Shown piece after piece: positions 42,076 through 53,277 of a stretch of DNA of 64,000 bases. The notes below the pieces were generated by a model. The model ran no database searches and was not told the origin of the DNA. It was given only the letters and a program-made list of their open reading frames with translations. The stretch's first letter is position 1, and each line of letters opens with the position of its first letter. The stretch comes from Anodontia alba (taxonomy: Eukaryota; Mollusca; Bivalvia; Lucinida; Lucinidae): the NCBI GenBank assembly GCA_964016985.1, contig OZ024828.1, positions 10,568,610 to 10,632,609 on the forward strand. Direction: 5' to 3'. Both the position numbers and the translations under genes were made by a program.

Positions 42076-42374
42076 GGCTCAGGGGTGGTTGGGTGGTGCG
42101 AAGGTGTCGTGTATCTTGCGTTATCGGGGCGTCCAACTGATACTGGCTTACAGTTGGGCAAGGCCTGCTATCCTTGTAGCAGGTAAGGGTAGAGGGTGAA
42201 TGTTTTTATTTCTTCCATTTCTTCACTTTCATTCCTGTTCCTCTTCATTCTCTATTCCTCTCTTTCATCTCTTCTACTATCTCTTCTGTCTCTTTTCTGC
42301 CTTTCTCTGGGAGACGACACAAAATGACCCACAAGGGTTGACGTGTCGTTAAACCCCAACTCAATCAATCAATC
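42076..42374 (+). repeat. SINE-like family S2, complete copy
   Basis: It holds GTCGTGTATCTTGCGTTATC, GGGCAAGGCCTGCTATCCTT, a pyrimidine-rich block (42200-42305) and GGGAGACGACACAAAATGAC, ending GTCGTTAAACCCCAACTCAA with (TCAA)n. A second copy is at 45698-45993. No tRNA boxes are clear. Confidence 0.8.
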
Positions 42375-42379
42375 AGATT

Positions 42380-43689
42380 ATGGCTCAGTTAAAGGGAAAC
42401 ACACTTCAAATAATAGACAAGTGCACAGATCTATGCTGGTAGTTTTTTTTTTCTTTATTATAAAATTGTTAATTTCAAACAAATTGTTGATAAGTCTGAA
42501 GAAAAGAAGGAAAAATAGAAAAAATAAAGATCAACATATGGTAAGAAAATTAAAAGATAAAAATGCAAATGACCGATCTACCAACCTCAAAACCCCAGTT
42601 GGTTTTGGTTTTGTTTATTATCAATATTTTTTAATAATTGCATAAACTTAAATACTTTTTTATTTTTTCAATTTATGATCATTTGTGCCTATGTTTATGT
42701 TTTACCAAATTTATTTCCTATTTTGAACTACAATAAGTCAGTTGTGCAGGCTGATTTATTCAAGTTAAGGTAAGTGATGTGAGTCATGTCAAAGCTCAGC
42801 AATCAATACAGATTCAGATGCATATGCCTGTTTGAGTAGTTTCCCTTTGTACAGATTACGTGATCAGCAAAATAAAATAACGTGAACAAAAAGAGCATGG
42901 ACATGAAAAGGATATCAAATTACTGCAATTCAGATGGAGAAGCTTGTTTTGAGCTGCCAGAACCATAGTAAGGGCGAGATTGGTATCAAGAATCATGGAT
43001 ATCTTACAGCAATTGATCTATGTCGCATTTTTAACGTGTGATCATGTATGTCATGAGTTTTCGCGACCGATTATCTTGGCGATTTCTGTCCCAATTTTGG
43101 TGTTCCTATAAGAAACATGCATCAGATTTTTAAAAAATGCTTTCTGGGTAAAAAAATGCATGTTGTACACAGTTAAATACGGTAATAATTTAAGGCATAA
43201 ATTGTACTTAACAGGCCATTTCCTTTAAATTAAACATATCAGTTAGAAATGACAGTTCTAAGGTATATTTTGAGCATCATTATGTCCAGGAGACACAGTG
43301 GAAACCAAATGCAAAATGGAATCTTTCTTCCCAAAGATTATGGCAAAAAAAAAAGAAAAGGAAAATGAATTAAAAAAAAAAAGCCCTATACACCAGAACC
43401 TATTTATAATACTGTTGCTGGGATCCAAACCAAAAACCACGTAAGCTAAACAACCTTGTTGCATCCAAACAGAAATAGATAGATTATACAGAAAACCGTA
43501 TAAATGTAATCAGAGATGTGTACAAGTCCGTTTTAGATATTAGGCTTTAATGTAGAATTATTGCAGATGACATTCTTATTTTTTTTTTTTTTTTTTTCAA
43601 AGAAAATAAAAGTTGTGAATTGTGTGCAAGGCACATGAAATGCCAAACCTTATTGTCTCTGAAAAATACCACCCCAAAAATCAAAATGT
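42380..43689. other. Intron sequence with no recognised content
   Basis: This is the longest stretch in the window without a feature: A- and T-rich, with a T-run at 43578-43598. No exon, palindrome or shared repeat was recognised. Confidence 0.5.
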
Positions 43690-43930
43690 TGTCTGCTGCA
43701 GTTGTGATTAGCACTTTGATGCTTAACAGTCCTGGAAAAAATTTCAGCAGGCAACATTTTTTAATATTTTTCTTATTTTTTTCCCAGAAAACAGGTTTTT
43801 ACAGTTCATGCAAATTGTCTCCAAAAGAGACAATTTGCATGAAATGTCAAAAACTATTTTCTGGGAAAATAAAGGAAAAATGCCATCAAATTTGTTGTCT
43901 TCTGAAATAGCCCAGAGATTGTAAAGGTTA
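43690..43930. repeat. Hairpin family D copy (D5), 40 bases before exon 11
   Basis: Arms are TTTCCCAGAAAACAGGTTTT and TTTTCTGGGAAAATAA with the centre ATTGTCTCCAAAAGAGACAA. Its right end AGATTGTAAAGGTTAA lies just upstream of the exon 11 acceptor region. Confidence 0.88.
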
Positions 43931-43970
43931 AGAATTAGGTGTAACTGTTAATGCCGTTTCCTCGTTGCAG

Positions 43971-44100
43971 GGTAACCCACCAGAGCGAAGCCAAGGTTTG
44001 TTTATTCAACATCCTCAGTTTGAACATACTGGACTCTACACTTGTATAGCAAGGACACTGGTGGACTCGGCCAATGCTTCTGCCCGTCTTCAGGTTGTAG
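43971..44100 (+). CDS. Contactin-like exon 11: Ig domain 6, second half
   Basis: The acceptor CTCGTTGCAG and donor GTAG|GTAGGT flank 130 nt, phase 0 in and phase 1 out. The exon encodes GNPPERSQGLFIQHPQFEHT and then GLYTCIARTLVDSANASARL, holding the second Ig6 cysteine and an NAS sequon. Phase 0 matches exon 10 and no other neighbour, which fixes the order. The translated piece was too short to stand out as an ORF and was found by phase matching. Confidence 0.9.
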
Positions 44101-44213
44101 GTAGGTATTAAAGGACTGCAAAACTGGATACCAGAGAAACATTACAAAACGTTGCTGTTTGCAGACACTTTAGCCTTTCAAGTGCTAATTACAACTTCAG
44201 CAGATGACGCTTC

Positions 44214-44522
44214 ATCACGAAAACATGCCTATATAATTTTAACCCCCCTAAACCCCACTTTTATATAGTAAAACTGGGGTTTACAGGGGTATACATTATT
44301 TTTCTTATTTCTGCTCAAAACATAGATTGTGGGTACTCGTTAGAACCGCCTCAGATTGTGGATACTCATTAGAACCGCCTCATCGAGGCAGCTCTAACGA
44401 GTACCCACAATCTATGTTTTGTGCAGAAATATGAAAAATATCAGAAATTTTTATCTGAAAATTTTCATTTTTTGGTGGTAAAATTTCCAGTATAGTTGAA
44501 TAGGCGTGTTTTCGTTATGTTG
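44214..44522. repeat. Hairpin family B copy (B5) with duplicated left arm
   Basis: The left arm segment GGTACTCGTTAGAACCGCCTC is followed by a second partial copy (GATACTCATTAGAACCGCCT) before the tip ATCGAGGCAG. Ends are TCACGAAAACATGCCTAT and ATAGGCGTGTTTTCGTTATG. Confidence 0.88.
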
Positions 44523-44539
44523 AAAGAAATTTTAATTGA

Positions 44540-44945
44540 TCAGAGGAAATAACACCTGACATTTTATGTGATTTGTCTGCCTAGCAGATGATTCACTTGA
44601 AATGTCAAGTCTTATTTTCTCTGACAAAAAAAAAAAAAATCAATTTTAGAATGTTGGCTGCTACATATTTGCTCAGTGCTTTAAGGGTTAAATGTTTGCA
44701 AAAAGCAAAGACCCTGACAAGGTTGTACATTACAGGTCCCTTGGCATTTAGCACTCCTTAAACCAAATCAGGAAGTAACTAATTATTTTAACCCGTTACA
44801 TCTAGCACTGTAAAGATTTCAGCAGATGACAGTTTGAAATATTTTTATTTTCCCCATTGGAGACAATTTGCATGAAATGTCAAAATTCTGTTTCCTGGGA
44901 AAACTAAGCCTTGAAAAACATCATTAATTTGTTGTCTGCTGAATC
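44540..44945. repeat. Two decayed hairpin family D copies
   Basis: 44540-44695 has GACATTTTATGTGATTTGTC and the partner ATTCACTTGAAATGTCAAGT. 44795-44945 has only the right arm GACAATTTGCATGAAATGTC. Confidence 0.75.
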
Positions 44946-45110
44946 TGGTTATTTCTCCATAAAAAGGTATATTATGGGTACTCATTAGAAGCACCTTGGT
45001 GAGGCATTTCTAATGAGCACTAAATCATTGCTTTTTTTTTGTTTTTTTTTGCCAAAGCACATCTAATGAGTACCCACAGCATATACTTTTATCCAAATTG
45101 AGAAAATTAA
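44945..45110. repeat. Hairpin family A copy interrupted by T-runs (A13)
   Basis: The left arm GGGTACTCATTAGAAGCAC and right arm CACATCTAATGAGTACCCAC flank a GAGGCATTTCTAATGAGCAC segment and a T-rich insert, so the right arm appears twice. Confidence 0.6.
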
Positions 45111-45115
45111 ACTAG

Positions 45116-45408
45116 AATTCATTACAAAAACATGCTTATTCAAATATATTGAAAATTTTACAGCCAAACCAGGAAAATTGCAGATACAAAAATCTGATAT
45201 TTTTCATATATTTGCTCAAAACATAGATTGTGGGTACTCGTTAGAATGCCTCAGCAAGGTGATTCTAACTAGTACCCACAATCTATGTTTTTGAGCAGAA
45301 ATAAGAAAAATAATGTATTCTACTGTAAACCCAAGTTTTACTATATAAAAGTGGGGTTTAAGGGGTCAGTTTGACAAAATTATATAGGCGTGTTTTCATG
45401 AGTGCATT
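45116..45408. repeat. Hairpin family B copy (B6)
   Basis: The ends are CATTACAAAAACATGCTTAT and ATAGGCGTGTTTTCATGAG; the central tip is ATGCCTCAGCAAGGTGAT with partly decayed pairing. Confidence 0.85.
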
Positions 45409-45604
45409 AATCACTCTTAACAAGTCCTTGAGGGCCATCCATTCTCTACATACATGAACAGGACCCTTTTCTTATCACAGAGATATAGTTAAACCTGTCT
45501 TAAAGGCCACTTGATTAAACAATCACCTGCATCTAAAGGCATATTATTCATGTCCCATTAGAGGAAAATAAGTGTAAATTTACCAGTATTAATCAAGCAC
45601 GTTT

Positions 45605-46075
45605 CTTAAGCTTTGCCACTCTCTGAGCTAATTTAGCAGATGACAGATTAGTGAGATTTTTCTTATTTCTCCCAGAAAACAGGATTTGACATTTCACCCA
45701 TTGGCGGGGTGGTTGGTTGTGGCAAAGGTGTTGTGTATCTTAAGTCACCATGGCATCCAACTGAGATTGGCTTACATTTGGGCAAGGCCTGCTATCCTTG
45801 TAGCAGGTAAGGGTAGAGGGGGAATGTTTTTATTTCTTCCATTTCTTCACTTTAATTCCTGTTCCGCTTTCTTCCCTGTCCCTCTATTTCATCACCTCTG
45901 CTGTCTCTTCAATCTCTTTTCCCCCTTTCTTTGGGAGACGACACAAAATGACACACAATGGTTGATGTGTTCTTAAACCACAACTCCATCTGATGTCTCA
46001 ATTGGCATGAAATATCCTGTTTAATGGGAAAAATAAGAAAAATATTTCAATATGTATTTTGTTCAGCGTGCTAAG
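45605..46075. repeat. Hairpin family D copy split by a SINE-like element
   Basis: The left arm ends CAGGATTTGACATTTCA at 45697; the right arm resumes TTGGCATGAAATATCCTG at about 46000. The insert (45698-45993) is SINE-like family S2. Confidence 0.82.
45698..45993 (+). repeat. SINE-like family S2, copy inside hairpin family D
   Basis: It shares TTGTGTATCTTAAGTCACCA, GGGCAAGGCCTGCTATCCTT and GGGAGACGACACAAAATGAC with the copy at 42076-42374. Confidence 0.8.
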
Positions 46076-46079
46076 TGTG

Positions 46080-46335
46080 AAGCAACCACTTTTGAATAGT
46101 TTTTTAAAAAATCTGTCCTTTAAAACAGCAGTGTCTGGGCAGGCGGGTATCAGGCGTCGTCCCAGGTTAACGTTTTGGTTAACCTTTTTTCAAAGTTATA
46201 TGTTACCTTTATTCTTCAGTGGATTGCTTTCAGATTTGGTAAGGATGAAGAGGAGGACCAATAGGTGTTTTGCGTGCAAGAGAGACAACTCTCACATACT
46301 TCATTATTGAAAAACCCATCCATTATAGGCTTTTT
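46080..46335. repeat. Repeat family L with CTGTCCTTTAAAA block
   Basis: AAAAATCTGTCCTTTAAAAC, a G-rich GTCTGGGCAGGCGGGTATC, and AGTTATATGTTACCTTTATT; the right end TGAAAAACCCATCCATTAT is complementary to the left in parts. Relatives are at 47870-48108 and, shorter, 15066-15180. Confidence 0.7.
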
Positions 46336-46406
46336 TTGTTTTTTTGTTTTGTTTTCCTTAGGTGCTTACTTAACACAGGTTTGACTGTATTTACAATATA
46401 TTGCAG

Positions 46407-46613
46407 GTCCTCCACCTCCGCCGTCCGGTCTTTTAGCAGTAAACAAGCTTTTCACAGAAGCCACTGCTTTTCAGCCAGTCACACTTGCTGACAGAGAAGT
46501 TCTGTTAATGTGGACAGATCCTATTGACGTGCATGGATCTCCCATAGAAAGTTACATGATTTTTGGGAAGACTAACCTCAGTGATACTTGGCACCCTTCT
46601 TTTAATCCTAATT
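46407..46613 (+). CDS. Contactin-like exon 12: FN3 domain 1, first part
   Basis: The acceptor TATTGCAG and donor AATT|GTAAGT flank 207 nt in phase 1. The exon begins GPPPPPSGLLAVNKL, a proline-rich hinge between Ig6 and the first fibronectin-III repeat, then VLLMWTDPIDVHGSPIESY, which has the B-strand Trp and the SPI-xxY motif of FN3 domains. NLS is a sequon. Confidence 0.92.
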
Positions 46614-46631
46614 GTAAGTATGGAAACAATG

Positions 46632-46847
46632 TTAACCCTTCTCTTGCTGAGCACGACATGCCCTGTCTTAGCAAACAGTGTAGATCCAGATCAGTTGGCT
46701 TCTGAAGAAGCCAACTGATCTGGATCTGCACTGTTTGTCTTTATTAAATATGTGAATTTCTGTCAAAAACTTGGATCAAGTAATCTGATTGTCTGGAAAT
46801 TAGAAATGGGTGTGGCATCTTAATTTATTCAACAAAGCAAGGGTTAA
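46632..46847. repeat. Hairpin family C copy (C5), complete
   Basis: It starts TTAACCCTTCTCTTGCTGAG 19 bases after exon 12 and ends AACAAAGCAAGGGTTAA. The palindrome (46671-46738) has tip GGCTTCTGAAGAAGCC. Confidence 0.92.
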
Positions 46848-46856
46848 GGGCCTATT

Positions 46857-47203
46857 ACAGTTGAACTTCAGTGGTTCAGACATCTTTGGGATTATGGGTA
46901 TTTGTTCTAGAGATGGGTAGTTAGAGCCACTCGGGGTTAGCAAATGGGGATGATTTAGGGATGTCTTTTTGACCGTCTTAAAAATAATGATATGTTGAAT
47001 GTAGGCATTAGAATCAACTCAACAAGGCTGTTTTTAATGAGTTCACTCAACATACATTTTCTTAGATAAGAAATGTTTTCTAAAATATTCCTAAATATTT
47101 TCTTGAGTGATTTGAAGAATTTGCTAGGGACTAGAAAACTAGTTCTAATCAGCCTTGGTAAACAAACTGTCGGTGTTTTAGTTATTGAACTTTTACTGTA
47201 AGA
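46857..47203. repeat. Hairpin family F copy (F4), decayed
   Basis: ACAGTTGAACTTCAGTGGTTC at the left is read as ACAGTTGAACTTCAGTGG, and TTATTGAACTTTTACTGTA lies at the right. The centre is GGCATTAGAATCAACTCAAC and the partner TTTTTAATGAGTTCACTCAA. Confidence 0.8.
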
Positions 47204-47459
47204 TGCTAAATTATGCAAGATCCATATGCAGATGGGGTTGCAGGTAAAGCGTAGGAGGCTAGGGGGATGGGGGAAGATGTTTTGTCTTATCCATTTTTAC
47301 TATCTGTCTGTTTAGTCAGTCCTTTCTTCGATTACTTTTTAAGAAACTTTTCTCTTGAAGTTGTTGATATCATATTTACTTTAAGCAGTGAACATGTAAA
47401 ATTTCTGTGATTATTTACAGTTGTGGTCTCTCTTATTTTGGTCCAGAATTAGTCTTTGA

Positions 47460-47800
47460 AAAACTGGGACAGTGGCTCAGTTGGTAGAGCATCCACTTTG
47501 TGGCCAGGAAGTTCAGGATTTGATCCCCAGCCGAGTCATACCAAAAACTTTAATAAATGGTACTAGCTGCTTTTTGCTTGGCACTCAGCATTAAGAAAGT
47601 TGAGCTAGGAATGGGAAACTAGTCAGCCTGGTGTCAATATAATACTGCTGGGTGGAATATCATGTATCTGGGCATGACATTTCAGTGAGGCAATACTCTA
47701 ATAGTGAACATTGGGCTCCCTGTCACAGCCAGTCACCTTTGCGATATGACTGAAAGATTGTTGAAAAGCATCGTAAAACCCAAATCAATCAAAGTCCTGA
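47460..47800 (+). repeat. tRNA-derived SINE, third type
   Basis: The head has GTGGCTCAGTTGGTAGAGC (A box) and TTCAGGATTTGATCCCC (B box) at 47468-47526. The body differs from the other SINEs and ends CGTAAAACCCAAATCAATCA. Confidence 0.82.
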
Positions 47801-47869
47801 AAAAATGGTTTCCAGTAGCAGGGTTTACTGTACAGTGCATAGCTCTAGATTAAGCGCTTCTTTGGATGG

Positions 47870-48108
47870 GTTTTTTTAAACAGTCCGTCCTTTAAAATAG
47901 CATTGTCCAGGCGGGTGGGTGTCGGTCGGGCGTCTGGTGTGGTCCCTGGTTAAACTTTTGGTTAACCTTTTTTCAAAGTTATATGTTACCTTTATTCTTT
48001 AGTGAATTGCTTTCATATTTGATAGGGATGAAGAGGAGGACCAGTGGGTGTTTCACATGCAACTTCCACTTTCTTCGTTCTTTAAAAACTCGTCAATAAT
48101 GCCGTTAG
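47870..48108. repeat. Repeat family L, copy before H7
   Basis: GATGGGTTTTTTTAAACAGTC and CCTTTAAAATAGCATTGTCC at the left, TTCTTTAAAAACTCGTCAAT at the right, abutting the 5' end of H7. Confidence 0.7.
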
Positions 48109-48112
48109 GAGT

Positions 48113-51100
48113 TTTTTTAGCTCACCTGAGCTGAAGGCTCAAGGTGAGCTTTTGTGATCATTCACCGTCCATCGTCGTCGTCGTCGTCCATATGTCCGTC
48201 CGTCCGTCCGTCCACAATCTTTAAACAACATCTCCTCCTAAACCACTGGTTGGATTTTGACCAAACTTCACAGGAATGTTCCTTGGTCGGTCCTCTTTCA
48301 TAGTTGTTCAAATGGTTCTGGTCCGTTGCATATCTAGGTCACAGGAGCTAAAAATAGATTTTTTAACTAAAAACTTAAAAAATCTTCTTGTCAGAAACCA
48401 CTGGACCAATTTAAAGATAATTTTGCAGAAATGTTCCTTTGGTGATCCTCTACCAAGATTGTTCAAGCCATTCGGATTCGTCAAAAAACATGGCCGCCAG
48501 GGAGCGGGTTATTTTCCCTATATATCTATACAGAAAACTTTAAAAATCTTCTTGTCAGAAACCACTGGACAGATTTCAATATAATTTTGCAGAAATGTTC
48601 CTTTGGTGATCCTCTACCAAGATTGTTCAAGCCATTTGGATTCGTCAAAAAGCATGGCCGCCAGGGGGCGGGGCTTATTTTCCCCATATATCTATATAGA
48701 AAACTTTAAAAATCTTCTTGTCCGAAACCACTGGAGCGATTTCAATATAATTTTGCAGAAATGTTCCTTTGGTGATGCTCTACCAAGATTGTTCAAGACA
48801 TATGGATTTGTCAAAAAACATGGCCTCCAGGGGGCGGGGCTTATTTTCCCTATATATCTATATAGAAAACTTTAAAAATCTTCTTGTCCGAAACCACTGG
48901 ACCGATTTCAATATAATTTTGCAGAAATGTTCCTTTGGTGATCCTCTACCAAGATTGTTCAAGACATTTGGATTTCTCAAAAAACATGGCCGCCAGGGGG
49001 CGGGGCTTATTTTCCCTATATAATCTTTATAGAAAACTTTAAAAATCTTCTTGTCCGAAACCACTGGACCGATTTCAATATAATTTTGCAGAAATGTTCC
49101 TTTGGTGATCCTCTACCAAGATTGTTCAAGCCATTTGGATTCGTCAAAAAACATGGCCGCCAGGGGGCGGGGCTTATTTTCCCTATATATCTATATAGAA
49201 AACTTTAAAAATCTTCTTGTCAGAAACCACTGGACAGATTTCAATATAATTTTGCAGAAATGTTTCTTTGGTGATCCTGTACCAAGATTGTTCAAGCCAT
49301 TTGGATTCGTCAAAAAACATGGCCGCCAGGGGGCGGGGCTTATTTTCCCTATGTATCTTTACAGAAATCTTTAAAAATCTTCTTGTCCGAAACCACTGGA
49401 CCGATTTCAATATAATTTTGCAGAAATGTTCCTTTGGTGATCCTCTACCAAGATTGTTTAAGCCATTTGGATTCGTCAAAAAACATGGCCGCCAGGGGGC
49501 GGGGCTTATTTTCCCTATATATCTATATAGAAAACTTTAAAAATCTTCTTGTCTGAAACCACTGGACTGATTTCAATATAATTTTGCAGAAATGTTCGTT
49601 TGGTGATCCTCTACCAAGATTGTTCAAGCCATATGGGTTCGTCAAAAAACATGGCCGCCAGGGGGCGGGGCTTATTTTCCCTATATATCTATATGAAAAA
49701 CTTTAAAAAATCTTCTTGTCCGAAACCACTGGAGCGATTTCAATATAATTTTGCAGAAATGTTCCTTTGGTGATCCTCTACCAAGATTGTTCAAGACATT
49801 TGGATTAGTCAAAAAACCTGGCCGCCAGGGGGCGGGGCTTATTTTTCCTATATAATCTATATAGAAAACTTTAAAAATCTTCTTTCTTGTCCGAAACCAC
49901 TGGACCGATTTCAATATAATTTTGCAGAAATGTTCCTTTGGTGATCCTCTACCAAGATTGTTCAAGACATTTGGATTCGTCAAAAAACATGGCCGCCAGG
50001 GGGCGGGGCTTATTTTCCCTATATAATCTATATAGAAAACTTTAAAAATCTTCTTGTCTGAAACCACTGGACAGATTTCAATATAATTTTGCAAAAATGT
50101 TCCTTTAGTAATCCTCTACCAAGATTGTTCAAGCCATTTGGATTCGTCAAAAAACATAGCCACCAGGGGGCGGGGCTTATTTTCCCTATATATCTATATA
50201 GAAAACTTAAAAAATCTTCTTGTCTGAAACCACTGGACTGATTTCCATATAATTTTGCAGAAATGTTCCTTTGGTGATCCTGTACCAAGATTGTTCAAGC
50301 CATTTGGATTTGTTAAAAAAAACATGCCTGCCAGGGGGCGGGGCTTATTTTCACTGTATATCTGTATAGAAACTTTACTTTAAAAATCTTCTTGTCAGAA
50401 ACCACTGGACCGATTTCCATATGATTTTGCAGGAAATGTTCCTTTGGTGATCCTGTTGCAAGATTGTTCAAGCCATTTGGATTTGTCAAAAAACATGGCC
50501 GCAAGTGGGGCGGGGCTTATTTTCCTTGTATATCTATATGGAAAACTTTAAAAATCTTCTTGTCAGAAACCACTGGACCGATTTCCATATGATTTTGCAG
50601 AAATGTTCCTTTGGTGATCCTGTTGCAAGATTGTTCAAGCTGCCATGATTCGTTAAAAAACATGGCCGCTAGGGGGTGGGGTTAATTTTCCCTATATATC
50701 TATATAGAAAACTTTAAAAATCTTCTTGTCATAAACGACTGGACCGATTTCAGTATAACTTGGCAGAAATGTTTCCTTAGTGACCCTCTATCAAGATTGT
50801 TCAAGCTGACATGATTTGTCAAAAAACATGGCCGCTAGGGGGTGCGGGGCTTATTTTCGATATAATTCTATATAGAAAACTTGAAAAAATCTTGTCGTCA
50901 GAAACCACAGGACTGATTTCAATATAACTTCGCAGAAATGTTTCCTTGGTGACCCTTTATCAAGATTGTTCAAGCCGTTATGATTTGTCAAAAAACATGG
51001 CCGCTAGGGGGCGGGGCTTATTTTCCTATATAATTTATCTATATAGAAAATTTTAATAGTCTTTTCAGAAAGCACTTGACCAATTTCAATGTAACTTTGC

Positions 51101-52294
51101 AGGAATGTTTCTTATGTAACCCTCTATCAAGATTGTTCAAGCCGTCATGATTCGTCAAAAAACATGGCCGCCAGGAGTCGGGGCTTATTTTCCTTATATA
51201 TCTATATAGAAAACTTAAAAACTCTTCTTGTTAGAAACCACTGAACCGATTTCATTATAACTGTAGAAATTTTTCCTTGGTGACCCTCTACTAAGATTGT
51301 TCAAGTAATCATGATTCGGCAAAAAACATGGCTGCCGGGGGCAGGTCTTATTTTCCCTATAATTATATCTATATATAAAACTTTAAAAAAAATCTTCTTT
51401 TCAGAAACCAATGGACCAATTTCAATACAACATGGAAGGAATGTTTCTTTGGTGACCCTCTACAAAGATTGTTCAGGCAGTCATGATTCATCAAAAAACA
51501 TGGCCGCTAGGGGGCAGGGCTTATTTTCCCTATATATCTATATAGAAAACTTTAAAAATCTTCTCGTAAGAAACAGTTGGACCGAGTTCAATGTAACTTG
51601 GCAGGAATGTTGCTTTGGTGACCTTCTACCAAGATTGTTCAAGCCTTCATGATACGTCAAAAACCATGGCCCCCAGAGGGGTGGAGCTTATTTTTCATAT
51701 ATATCTGCATAGAAAATTTTGAAATTCTTCTTGTCACATACCCCATGACCGTTTCAATATTACTTGGCTGGAATGTTGCTTTGGTGAACCTCTATCAAGA
51801 TTGTACAAGCAATCATGATTCGTCAAAAAACATGGCTGCCATGGGGTGGGGCTTGTTTTCCCTATATATCTAAATAGAAAACTTTAAAAATCTTCTTGTC
51901 AGAAACCACTGAACAGATTTCAATATAACTTGGTAGGAATGTTCCTTTGGTGACCCTCTACCAAGTTTGTTCAAGCTGTCATGATTCGTCAAAAAACATG
52001 GCCGTTAGGGCGTAGGGCTTTATAGCTATATAAAACTTTTTAAACCACTGGACCAATTTCAATATAACTTGGCAGAAATGTTCCTTTGGTGACCCTCTTT
52101 TAAGATTCAGTTCAAGTCGTCAAGATTTGTAAAAAAACATGGCCAGGGGTGTGGTGGAGGGGGGTGGGGGTGGTTAGTGCTATAAAGTTTATACAAAAAT
52201 CCTAGAGCAGTGAACTTGGCTGAAACTTCAACAGTAAATATGCAAATCTGTTTGTTCAGGTGAGCGATATAGGACCATCATGGTCCTCTTGTCT
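48113..52294 (+). mobile_element. Pearl/Helentron-like tandem-repeat element H7 (23 units)
   Basis: The 5' end TTTTTAGCTCACCTGAGC folds into a hairpin (48119-48150), with (GTC)n and (GTCC)n tracts after it. Twenty-three units of about 166 bp follow. The 3' end has CAGGTGAGC (52257-52265), a hairpin AGGACCAT-C-ATGGTCCT (52271-52287) and CTTGTCTTG. A tandem core between short inverted ends with a 3' hairpin is the plan of bivalve Pearl elements and Helentron-associated non-autonomous elements. No long ORF is expected; short ORFs on both strands are by-products of the repeat. Confidence 0.85.
48380..52150 (+). repeat. 166-bp tandem array with CTCF-like core in each unit
   Basis: Each unit runs GAAACCACTGGACCGATTTC, AATATAATTTTGCAGAAATG, TTCAAGCCATTTGGATTCG and CATGGCCGCCAGGGGGCGGG, then TATATATCTATATAG. 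Units 48600-50350 are nearly identical; those after 50450 diverge progressively toward the 3' end. CCGCCAGGGGGCG is exact in eight units and one base off in about five more. Confidence 0.92.
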
Positions 52295-52297
52295 TGT

Positions 52298-52541
52298 TTA
52301 ACCCTTAAAGCTCCAAGAAAATCTGCATCTGAAAATGTCGTCTGTTTATGTCGTCTGCTGAATATTCTTGCAAACTTTTCAAATCTATTTTTGCATACAG
52401 GCAAACAGTGTGGACCCAGATCAGACTGCTCCTAAAGGCAATCTGATCTGGGTCCACACTGTTTGCAGAAATGACTTTTAAAATCACAAGCAGATGACAA
52501 AGCAGTCGACAATAGTTGTGATTGGCGCTTTAAGGGTTAAT
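52298..52541. repeat. Hairpin family C-prime copy next to H7
   Basis: It starts TTAACCCTTAAAGCTCCAAG and ends GGCGCTTTAAGGGTTAA. The centre has GCAAACAGTGTGGACCCAGA and TCTGGGTCCACACTGTTTGC across it. Its left end touches the 3' end of tandem-repeat element H7. Confidence 0.9.
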
Positions 52542-52554
52542 CAGAAAGTACTGA

Positions 52555-52925
52555 TATTTTTATCCCCACTCTTTTTTAAAAAAGCAATGGGGATATTGTG
52601 AAGGCCTCCTTTTGTTTCTCCGTCACGCTATCTTCTAAACCATTGGGCGGAATTTAATCAAACTTGCTACATGTACTTCTTTTCCTATTCTCCTAATGGT
52701 AAGGGTGTGGGAGAGCAGCATCATTTTTCTGTCTATCAGGAGTCCATCCATCTGTCCATTGCACTATCTCCTCCCATCCACTGGTCAGAATGTAACCAAG
52801 CTTGCTACATGACATCCTTATATGGCAAGGGTGTGAGGGAGCGAGTCAGTCCAGCCACTCACCATGCTATTAGCAATATTAGCATGCAGTATGGGGATTT
52901 GCAATGGCATGCCATCAACTGTGTA
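52555..52925 (+). repeat. Short element with TATCCCCACTC end (H8)
   Basis: The 5' hairpin-like ATCCCCACT...AGCAATGGGGAT is followed by three units with AATTTAATCAAACTTGCTACATG and a 3' block AGTATGGGGATTTGCAATGG. A relative without the 5' end lies at 55272-55545. Confidence 0.6.
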
Positions 52926-53093
52926 TTCTAGTTCTTATTTCTTTGTGAAAACATGTTGAGGTGCTTCTAATGAGTACCCACACCATATGTTTTCCTGAAG
53001 AAATAAGAAGTTACCCACTCCTATCTGGAGCTATGATAATGTATTTATTTCCGCTTTAGTTTATTTCTTCTCTATTTTCAACCTCTCTTTCAG

Positions 53094-53246
53094 TTATTCG
53101 ACACATAGATACTGTAATCCCAGGCTTAGGAGATGGACAGAAGCGTCAGTACAAAATTCCAAACCTGAAATCAGGCGTTTCATACGTTTTCAAAATGAAG
53201 GCTGTCAACTACCATGGTATTGGAATGTTTAGCAAAGAAACTCGAA
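53094..53246 (+). CDS. Contactin-like exon 13: FN3 domain 1, second part
   Basis: The acceptor CTCTTTCAG and donor CGAA|GTAAGT flank 153 nt in phase 1. The exon encodes IRHIDTVIPGLGDGQKRQYK and then IPNLKSGVSYVFKMKAVNYH, ending GIGMFSKETR. The LKSGVSYVFKMKAVNYHGIG stretch is the classic FN3 F-G strand pattern (L-x-P/S-G-x-x-Y-x-F-x-V-x-A-x-N-x-x-G). Confidence 0.93.
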
Positions 53247-53277
53247 GTAAGTTGTTCTTAACTCTGGATACCTTGGC

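Noticed and set aside
48276..50504. Series of about 90-residue ORFs on both strands
   Set aside because: They are translations of the 166-bp tandem unit. The unit length is not a multiple of three, so the frame changes every unit, and the same peptides recur in shifted order.
48380..52150. CRISPR-like regular spacing
   Set aside because: The units are contiguous tandem copies of 166 bp without unique spacers, in a eukaryotic intron.
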